Assembly: GCF_003073135.1 (NCBI RefSeq)
Contig: NZ_PGDQ01000003.1
Span: 124,001-188,000, forward strand
Direction of reading: 5' to 3'
Source of the DNA: Euzebya rosea
GTDB taxonomy: Bacteria; Actinomycetota; Nitriliruptoria; Euzebyales; Euzebyaceae
Length of the DNA stretch: 64,000 nt
The notes beneath the pieces are model-generated. The model made no database searches. It was not told the DNA's origin and worked only from the letters and a program-made list of their open reading frames with translations. Below, one piece after another: positions 58,528 through 64,000 of the stretch. Each line of letters begins with the position of its first letter. The first letter of the stretch is position 1. The position numbers were made by a program, and so were the translations under genes.

Positions 58528-58586
58528 CGGGGCTGCCCGACGGGACTGCCCGAGGGGCCGCCTGACGGGGCCGCCTGACGGGGCCG
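58523..58586. repeat. 12-13-bp tandem repeat array at a gene end
   Basis: Five consecutive units of the CCTGACGGGGCCG type (58523-58535, 58536-58548, 58549-58560, 58561-58573, 58574-58586) begin within the stop codon region of the dienelactone hydrolase. The rest of the 285-bp gap to the next gene is GC-rich, with no gene or clear signal. It resembles the array next to recX, which also overlaps a stop codon. Confidence 0.8.
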
Positions 58587-58770
58587 CCCTCCACCCTCTC
58601 AGCGTGTCCCCAAGCCACCCGGTCGGGTGGCCGTCCGCACACGGGGCCCGCCAGCGTGTGCGGTCGGCGGCCGGCGCGGGCGTGGATCGCACACAGGGGC
58701 CAGGGGTGGGTGGGATGGCCGGCCCCGGCGGGCGTGCAGTCCACACGCCGGGTCGTCCGAGGACGGCCAC

Positions 58771-58822
58771 CCGGGTCAGCCGATGGCAGATCGGCCGAGG
58801 GCGGCCCCCGGGTCAGCCGATG
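58771..58822. repeat. 16-bp direct repeat duplicating a gene 3' end
   Basis: CCCGGGTCAGCCGATG occurs at 58771-58786 and again at 58807-58822. The second copy contains the stop codon (58813-58815) of the minus-strand LLM gene, so the first is a duplicated gene end placed 36 bp downstream. Confidence 0.7.
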
Positions 58823-59637
58823 AAGGCGGCGTAGCGGTCGATGCGGGCCGACATGGCGTCGGGGTCCTCGTGGGGCAGGGCGCACAGCACACGGGTGGCG
58901 CCGGCGTCGGCGTACTCCTCCAATAGCTGCTCCGTGGGGCCGGGCTGGTAGATGGTGATGTCCATCGGCCCACGGCCGGCGTCCGCCGCGCGGGCCTGCA
59001 GCTCCTCGACCCGCGACTTCAGCACCGCACCCCGACCACCGATCGGGATCCACCCGTCGCCGTAGTCCATCACCCGGTCCAGCACCGTCGGCCCCCAGCC
59101 GGCCACGAGCACGGGGACGTCGTGTCCCGGCTTGGGCCACGACCACATCGGTTCGAACGAGACGTGGTCGCCGTCGTAGGACGCCTCGTCCTGGGTCCAG
59201 ATGGCGCGCATCGCATGCACGCGTTCCCGCATCTGCGCGAACCGCTCGTCGAACGCGATGCCGTGGTCGTTCATCTCCTCGACGTTCCAGCCCGGACCGA
59301 CCCCGAACACGAACCGTCCGCCCGAGTGGTGCTGCAGCGTCGCGACGGTCTTGGCCAGCACGATCGGGTCGTGCTGGTTGACCAAGCAGATCGCCGTCCC
59401 CACCTTCAGGGTCGAGGTGGCCGTCGCCATCGCCGTGCACGCCACGAACGGATCCCAGGTCTGCCAGTACTCGTGGGGCAGGTCGCCGCCAGCCGGGTAC
59501 GGCGTCCTCCGGCTGACGGGGATGTGGGTGTGCTCGGTGACGAAGACGGACTCGTAGCCGAGCCCTTCGGCCATCGTCGCCACGTCGACGGGGTTCATCG
59601 TCTCGTGGGTGGGGAAGTAGGTCAGCCCGATGTCCAT
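58813..59637 (-). CDS. LLM-class flavin/F420-dependent oxidoreductase 1
   Basis: 274 residues; ATG 59637 has AGGAG 8-9 nt upstream. Luciferase-like TIM barrel: DIGLTYFPTHETMNPVDVATMAEGLGYESVFVTEHTHIP, LKVGTAICLVNQHDPIVLAK, GRFVFGVGPGWNVEEMNDHG and VPVLVAGWGPTVLD. The pattern is that of actinobacterial F420-dependent LLM enzymes (TIGR03619-like). It is transcribed behind LLM 2 with a 28-bp spacer. Confidence 0.92.
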   Translation of the reverse strand: MDIGLTYFPTHETMNPVDVATMAEGLGYESVFVTEHTHIPVSRRTPYPAGGDLPHEYWQTWDPFVACTAMATATSTLKVGTAICLVNQHDPIVLAKTVATLQHHSGGRFVFGVGPGWNVEEMNDHGIAFDERFAQMRERVHAMRAIWTQDEASYDGDHVSFEPMWSWPKPGHDVPVLVAGWGPTVLDRVMDYGDGWIPIGGRGAVLKSRVEELQARAADAGRGPMDITIYQPGPTEQLLEEYADAGATRVLCALPHEDPDAMSARIDRYAAFIG

Positions 59638-59665
59638 GCGTTGCGCTCCTGCGGTGGTGGGAGGG

Positions 59666-60658
59666 TCAGTCGAGCGCCGCGGCCGCGGCCCGGAGCGTTG
59701 CGGTGACGGCCTCGACGCCGGGTGCAAGCGGCTCGATCGCCGCGACGGTCACCCCCGCGTCGAGGTAGGCGCGCACCTTGGTGGCCACCTCGTCGGCCGT
59801 GCCGATGACCAGCACGTCGTCGGCCATCTCGTCGGAGTAGGCCTCGACCATCGCGGCCCTGTCGCCGCGTTCGGCCGCCTCGGCGATGGCGGTCGCCTCC
59901 TCCTCGTAGCCGATCCAGCGAAAGAAGCGGTTGTAGCCCGTCGTCGCGGCGTAGGGGGCGAAGACGCCCTTGAGCATCTGGCGTGCGGCCGACGCGTCGT
60001 CGGTCACGACGACCATCAGGCGGGCCACGACGGGGAAGTCCTCCGGCAGAGCCCGTCCCGCCTCCTCGGCACCTCGCCGCACCTCCTCCAGCATCATCGG
60101 CACGTGGTGTGGGGCCATCTGGTTGAGGCACAGCCCGTCGGCGAGCGCCCCGGCCAGCTGCAGCGACTTCGGGTTGAGCGACCCGAGGAGGAGGGGGACC
60201 GGCGTCGGCGCGGGCAGCCCGTACTTGAAGCCGCCGATGCGGACCTTCTCGCCCTCCACCGTCGCGCGCTGGCCGGCCAGGATCGCCCGCAGCGCCTCGG
60301 TCGTCTCGCGGACGTGGGTCAGGGGCTTGTCCCAGTCGAGCCCGGCGAACCGGGTGACCAGCACCTCCGAGGACGCACCGATGCCGAGGGAGAACCGCCC
60401 ACCGGTCAGCTCCGCCAGGGTCAGCGCCGCCCGCCCCAGGACGAACGCCGAGCGGGTCTGCACCGGCGCGACCGCCACGCCGAGGTCGAGGTCGACCTCG
60501 CGGGAGAGGGCGCCGAGCATCGCGAAGCAGTCGTGCCCGACGACCTCGTCGGCCCACGCGGCGGTGTAGCCCCACAGGCGTGCGGCGCGGGCGATGTCGA
60601 AGGTCTCGGCCAGCGAACACCCGGCGAACGCGGGGGAGATGGCGAGCGTGCCGCCCAT
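59666..60658 (-). CDS. LLM-class flavin/F420-dependent oxidoreductase 2
   Basis: 330 residues; ATG 60658 with AAAGGA 9 nt upstream. Motifs: ARAARLWGYTAAWADEVVGHD, LDLGVAVAPVQTRSAFVLGRAALTLAELTGGRFSLGIGASS (split here across two strands), VPLLLGSLNPKSLQLAGALADGLCLN. This is the Mer/F420-dependent group. With LLM 1 it forms a two-gene operon downstream of a TetR gene on the same strand. Confidence 0.92.
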   Translation of the reverse strand: MGGTLAISPAFAGCSLAETFDIARAARLWGYTAAWADEVVGHDCFAMLGALSREVDLDLGVAVAPVQTRSAFVLGRAALTLAELTGGRFSLGIGASSEVLVTRFAGLDWDKPLTHVRETTEALRAILAGQRATVEGEKVRIGGFKYGLPAPTPVPLLLGSLNPKSLQLAGALADGLCLNQMAPHHVPMMLEEVRRGAEEAGRALPEDFPVVARLMVVVTDDASAARQMLKGVFAPYAATTGYNRFFRWIGYEEEATAIAEAAERGDRAAMVEAYSDEMADDVLVIGTADEVATKVRAYLDAGVTVAAIEPLAPGVEAVTATLRAAAAALD

Positions 60659-60717
60659 CGGGTCGGTCCTTTCCGTCGTCGACTCGTCGATGCGGGGCAG
60701 ACCCTATAGCCGACCGG

Positions 60718-61308
60718 TCAGTCCAGGCGGATCTCGTGCACCAGCATCTGGCGGACGTTGTGGTGGAGCGTGGACACGAGCCGTTCGGGCTCGATCTCGC
60801 GCTCGAACGTCACGGCGCTGCGGAGGACCCCGTCGACGGCGTGGTACACGAGCGCCGCGGTCATCTCGGGGTCGTCGACCTCGAACTCCCCGGTCTCGGT
60901 CCCCCCGGTGAGGATCTGCGTGAGCAACGACACCATCCGGTCGGTGCCGGCGGCGATCGTCTCCTTGGTCCCGGCGGTGGGGGTGTGCAGGACCTGCAGC
61001 TCGAGGACCGGCCGGTGGTCGAGGGCGTGGTCGACCATCGCCTGCACCACCGCTTCGAAGCGGCCGATCCAGGACGTGCCGTCAGCCATCGCCTGCTCGG
61101 CCCGGTCCACGGCGCCGAGGACGTAGCGCTCGATCAGCGTCGCCTCGAGATGTGCCTTGGAGGGGAAGTACAAGTAGAAGGTTCCACTCGCGATTCCCGC
61201 TTCGCGCGCGATCTCCGACACCGTCACCCTGCGGTTACGGGACAGGATGGCTTCGGCGGCGGTCAGTAGGTCGGCGGTGCGTTCGTCCGCGCTCTTGCGC
61301 TCGGTCAC
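60718..61308 (-). CDS. TetR-family transcriptional regulator
   Basis: 196 residues. GTG 61308 is chosen because TATGGT (61316-61321) lies exactly 7 nt upstream on this strand, fitting a leaderless mRNA; longer starts are possible. N-terminal helix-turn-helix: RTADLLTAAEAILSRNRRVTVSEIAREAGIASGTFYLYFPSKAHLEA. The C-terminal ligand domain is helical. Likely to regulate the LLM genes 59 bp downstream on the same strand, or itself. Confidence 0.9.
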   Translation of the reverse strand: MTERKSADERTADLLTAAEAILSRNRRVTVSEIAREAGIASGTFYLYFPSKAHLEATLIERYVLGAVDRAEQAMADGTSWIGRFEAVVQAMVDHALDHRPVLELQVLHTPTAGTKETIAAGTDRMVSLLTQILTGGTETGEFEVDDPEMTAALVYHAVDGVLRSAVTFEREIEPERLVSTLHHNVRQMLVHEIRLD

Positions 61309-61393
61309 AATGCGCACCATAGACACGACGCGAACAAAACGCACGTGTTCCGTTGCACGGAGTTCAGTTGGCGTTGGAACGGGGTTCCGGAAT

Positions 61394-61972
61394 TCAGTTC
61401 AGGGCCGGGTTGTCGGTGACCGTCACGAACAGGCCTCCCTGTCGACGCAGGACCGTCCGCCACAGCACCGCCGGGTCGGTACAGAACCCGTCATCGGCAT
61501 GGGCGTCGACGACGAACCACGCGCCCGACTCGATCTCGTCCTCGAGCTGCTGCTCGCCCCACCCCGCGTACCCGGCGAAGACTCGCAGGGCGTCGAGGCG
61601 ACCGACGTCGGGCAACGGCCCGTCCCCGAGGTTGATCACGCCGACATCGCCGAAGACCGGCTCCCACCGATCGGTGTCGGTGACCTGCGGGACCCTGGCC
61701 AGCGCGATGACGGCGTTGGGCTGGACCGGACCGCCGACGAACACCACGTCGGGCGTGGTGGCGAGGTCCGACCACGAGGTCCCCGGCCCTGCAGGCCCCG
61801 CCGTCATGGCCTCGCCGACGGGCAGGGGGCTGGGGCGGTTGAGGACCACGCCGAGCGCCCCACCGGGGCCATGCTCCAGCAGCAGCACCACGGTGCCGTC
61901 GAAGTTGGGGTCCTCCAGGTCCGGAGTCGCCACGACGAGGCGACCTCGGGCTGGGGGGAGGGTTGCAGGCAC
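61394..61972 (-). CDS. YqgE/AlgH family protein (UPF0301)
   Basis: 192 residues; GTG 61972 lies 6 nt after TACCGT (61979-61984), probably leaderless. Signature elements: GRLVVATPDLEDPNFDGTVVLLLEHGPGGALGVVLNRPS (in two strands), FVGGPVQPNAVIAL, LRVFAGYAGWGEQQLEDEIESGAWFV. Function of the family is unknown; it is present across bacteria including actinobacteria. Confidence 0.92.
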   Translation of the reverse strand: MPATLPPARGRLVVATPDLEDPNFDGTVVLLLEHGPGGALGVVLNRPSPLPVGEAMTAGPAGPGTSWSDLATTPDVVFVGGPVQPNAVIALARVPQVTDTDRWEPVFGDVGVINLGDGPLPDVGRLDALRVFAGYAGWGEQQLEDEIESGAWFVVDAHADDGFCTDPAVLWRTVLRRQGGLFVTVTDNPALN

Positions 61973-62221
61973 ACCGGCACGGTACCCAACAGGCGCGCCC
62001 GTCCGCCCTGTTGCGTTTTCGGGACTGATGCTGCAAACTAGCAGGCTCCCCCGGAATCCGCTCGGCGCCTGCCAGTGCTCCGCCCCCTGAACCCGAGTCG
62101 GAAATGTGTGTGGGAATCACGCGCACGGGGAAGCATCGGGCCAACGAACGCGTTGTACGCGTGTACCCGCAACTCCAATCCTACCCGCCTCACACCCACG
62201 AGGGAGTCTGATAGACCCTTG

Positions 62222-63133
62222 ATGAAGACTGTTCCGGAGGACCTTCTGGACCTCTACTTCAACGAACTCGGCACGGTGGACCTGCTCACCGCCGCGGACG
62301 AGGTGCGCCTTGCCAAGGCTATCGAAGCCGGCAACGAGGCCGCCGCGATCCTCGAGTCGGGCGAGTTCGAGGACGCGGACCTGCGGAACCTCAACCGCCT
62401 GGTCCGTGAGGGTCAGAACGCCTTCAACCACTTCGTGTCCGCCAACCTCCGACTGGTCGTCAACATCGCGGCCAAGTTCTCCAACCGCACCAAGCTGGGG
62501 CTGGACGAGCTCATCCAGGAGGGCAACCTCGGCCTGATCCGCGCCGTCGAGAAGTTCGACTGGCGCAAGGGCTTCAAGTTCTCCACCTACGCGACGTGGT
62601 GGATCCGCCAGGCGATCCAGCGTGGCATCGCCGCCAACGAGCGGACCATCCGCCTGCCCGTCGCGATGCACGACGCGGTCGTCAAGATCCGCGCCGCGCG
62701 TTCCCGGCTGGAGGCGGAGAACGGCGAGGAGCCCTCGATCGAGGAGCTCGCCGAGGCCACGCGCCTGACCCCCGAGAAGGTCGAGGACGCCCTCGAGCAC
62801 ATGCGCTCGGTTGCGTCCCTGGACCGCCAGGTCGGTGACGACAGCGACTCCAGCGAGCTCGGTGACTTCGTCGCCGTCGAGCCGGACTCCTTCACCACCG
62901 AGATCGCCGAGGACGAGGTCCGCGGCGAGCTCCGGTCGGCTGTCGGCCACCTCGACGACCGCAGCGCCTACGTGCTCACCCGGCGGTTCGGCCTCGACGG
63001 CCGTGACCCGCTGACGCTGGACGCGCTCGGCAAGGAGCTCGACATCTCCCGCGAGTCGGTCCGCAAGATCGAGGGCCGCGCGCTGGAGAACCTCCGTCGG
63101 GACATGGCTGGCGCAGGCGCCGACGTCCGCTAG
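62222..63133 (+). CDS. RNA polymerase sigma-70 family factor (RpoD/SigB-like group 2)
   Basis: 303 residues. Region 1.2 (DLLDLYFNELGTVDLLTAADEVRLAKAIEAG), 2.1-2.4 (NLRLVVNIAAKFSNRTKLGLDELIQEGNLGLIRAVEKFDWRKGFKFSTYATWWIRQAIQRGI, read in parts), region 3 and region 4.2 (LDALGKELDISRESVRKIEGRALENLR) are all present. It lacks the long acidic N-terminus of the principal sigma, so a group 2 alternative factor (SigB/HrdD-like) is likely. ATG 62222 has only a distant GAGGGAG. The 120-bp leader includes a GTACGCGTGTAC near-palindrome. Confidence 0.92.
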   Translation: MKTVPEDLLDLYFNELGTVDLLTAADEVRLAKAIEAGNEAAAILESGEFEDADLRNLNRLVREGQNAFNHFVSANLRLVVNIAAKFSNRTKLGLDELIQEGNLGLIRAVEKFDWRKGFKFSTYATWWIRQAIQRGIAANERTIRLPVAMHDAVVKIRAARSRLEAENGEEPSIEELAEATRLTPEKVEDALEHMRSVASLDRQVGDDSDSSELGDFVAVEPDSFTTEIAEDEVRGELRSAVGHLDDRSAYVLTRRFGLDGRDPLTLDALGKELDISRESVRKIEGRALENLRRDMAGAGADVR

Positions 63134-63146
63134 CCACTCCAGGACC

Positions 63147-63206
63147 GGTGTCACCTCCCGTGACACCCGCCATCGTTCGCCCGGGACCGCCAAGAGGTCC
63201 CGGGCG
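63147..63206 (+). terminator. Double hairpin terminator after the sigma gene
   Basis: Hairpin 1: GGTGTCAC (63147-63154), loop CTCCC, GTGACACC (63160-63167). Hairpin 2: CGCCCGGGACC (63178-63188), 7-nt loop, GGTCCCGGGCG (63196-63206), followed by TTCGTGTGT. Both stems are perfect. Confidence 0.85.
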
Positions 63207-63276
63207 TTCGTGTGTCCGGAGGTCCACCCGGGTGAGGCCGGGCCCGCTGTGGCATCCACGGCACGGTGGGCTAGGG

Positions 63277-63288
63277 TGACTCGAGTCA
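63277..63288. promoter_or_regulatory. 12-bp palindrome overlapping the acyl-CoA dehydrogenase promoter
   Basis: TGACTCGAGTCA is a perfect palindrome starting at the last base of a -10 TAGGGT (63272-63277), i.e. over the likely transcription start, 32-43 bp before the gene. Its position suits a repressor operator, for example of a TetR-type fatty-acid regulator; the regulator is unknown. Confidence 0.5.
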
Positions 63289-63319
63289 GTTCTGGTCCAG
63301 CAACACCTCGGAGGCACAC

Positions 63320-64000
63320 ATGGATTTCCGCGACACCGCGGAGGAGGCAGCGTTCCGCAAGGAGGCGGCCGGCTGGATCGAGGACCGGCTCAGGGGCTGC
63401 CCGCACCCGCAGCCTTCCGGCCACGACGAACGGACCGTCAACTCCCGCTGGTGGCAGGAGCAGCTGGCCGACGGTGGCTGGGTCGGGCTGACCTGGCCCG
63501 AGGCGTACGGCGGCAAGGGGCTGCCCATCGCCTACGAGGCCATCTTCAACGCGGAGTCCGCGCGGCGGCACACGCCGGTGGGCATCAACATCCTCGGCGT
63601 CCTGCTCGCCGGGCCCACGATCATCGTGCACGGCACCGAGGAGCAGAAGCAGACGTACCTGCCCCGCATCCTCAACGGTGACGACATCTGGTGCCAGGGG
63701 TTCTCCGAACCCGGCGCCGGCAGTGACCTCGCGGGCCTCCGCAGCCGGGCCGAACGCACCGATGACGGATGGGTCGTCAACGGACAGAAGGTGTGGACGT
63801 CCTTCGCGCACGCGGCGAACCGGTGCATGTTGCTCGCCCGCACCGCCACCGTCGAGGAGACCGGCAGCAAGCACCAGGGCATCACCTACTTCCTGGCCGA
63901 CACCGCCGACATCGACGTCCGCCCGCTGGTGATGATCAACGGCGACGCCGACTTCAACGAGATGTTCCTGGAGGACGTGCACGTTCCCGCCGACCGCGTG
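63320..64000 (+). CDS. Acyl-CoA dehydrogenase, N-terminal part (3' end outside window)
   Basis: 227 codons to the window edge without a stop. ATG 63320 has CGGAGG 5-6 nt upstream. N-terminal helical domain (MDFRDTAEEAAFRKEAAGWI...), FAD-binding middle domain with CQGFSEPGAGSDLAGLRSRAERT and VVNGQKVWTSFAHAANRCMLLART, and the beginning of the beta domain (MFLEDVHVPADRV). It oxidises acyl-CoA (class not resolvable) with FAD. Confidence 0.93.
   Translation, partial: MDFRDTAEEAAFRKEAAGWIEDRLRGCPHPQPSGHDERTVNSRWWQEQLADGGWVGLTWPEAYGGKGLPIAYEAIFNAESARRHTPVGINILGVLLAGPTIIVHGTEEQKQTYLPRILNGDDIWCQGFSEPGAGSDLAGLRSRAERTDDGWVVNGQKVWTSFAHAANRCMLLARTATVEETGSKHQGITYFLADTADIDVRPLVMINGDADFNEMFLEDVHVPADRV

Noticed and set aside
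1-64000. tRNA, rRNA, insertion sequences or prophage genes
   Set aside because: No tRNA-like cloverleaf with a GTTCRA loop, no rRNA segments, no transposase/integrase motifs and no terminal inverted repeats were noticed on either strand.

Overview
The window is 64 kb of very GC-rich chromosomal DNA from an actinobacterium. The grounds are dense high-GC coding with frequent GTG starts, the block recX-miaB-miaA-dapF-hflX followed by lexA, a LysM division-inhibitor-type gene and nrdR (the Mycobacterium tuberculosis order), a LexA box of the CGAAC-N4-GTTCG type, F420-type PPOX and LLM oxidoreductases, PspC, and many genes whose start lies 6-8 nt after a TANNNT -10 element (leaderless transcripts). 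CWB2 cell-wall-binding repeats and a class II (B12) ribonucleotide reductase would suit a deep-branching lineage such as Nitriliruptoria/Euzebya, but that placement is inference. No rRNA, tRNA, IS element, prophage or CRISPR array was found.

Layout. 1-6.7 kb: end of recX, a repeat-flanked surface protein, a small membrane protein and the tRNA-modification/lysine/GTPase cluster miaB-miaA-dapF-hflX. 6.75-16.8 kb: an unusual six-gene unit made of one polypeptide joining an ABC ATPase, a GAF domain and a histidine kinase; an OmpR-type regulator; a CUT2-type sugar importer (lipoprotein, single-domain ATPase, permease); and a very large secreted FG-GAP/ASPIC protein fused to a vanadium-haloperoxidase domain. 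This is the best candidate for an undescribed system. The ABC domain of the kinase is visibly a paralogue of the importer's own ATPase, and 11-bp GTTCAC-type direct repeats precede the importer genes. 16.8-21.7 kb: SOS and deoxynucleotide control (lexA, divS/chiZ-like, nrdR, nrdJ) with two LexA boxes, NrdR boxes and DnaA-box-like sites.

21.8-27.7 kb: copper handling (His-rich protein, CopC-CopD fusion, lipoprotein cytochrome c, CopB-type ATPase under a perfect CsoR-type palindrome) and a divergent 2-oxoglutarate oxygenase. 27.7-28.5 kb: two copies of a compact structured RNA-like element, each with its own terminator, flanking a small conserved gene and followed by a serine beta-lactamase-like hydrolase. 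30-35 kb: lipoproteins, a cupin relic, pspC, an M3 peptidase, SRPBCC, YjbQ and PPOX proteins. 35.4-40.2 kb: a complete BMP-type nucleoside ABC importer. 40.3-47.2 kb: a DUF1684 protein, a diguanylate cyclase, a histidine phosphatase and a biotin-dependent acyl-CoA carboxylase pair.

47.3-64 kb: an AMIN-like lipoprotein, a crotonase, a DinB-like protein, a CBS pair, a small lipoprotein, a strikingly eukaryote-like cyclophilin, an amidohydrolase, a 1479-residue beta-propeller protein with CWB2 repeats, two alpha/beta hydrolases, two LLM flavoenzymes with a TetR regulator, YqgE, a sigma-70 factor and the start of an acyl-CoA dehydrogenase. Functional names rest on sequence motifs read by eye; no database search was run.
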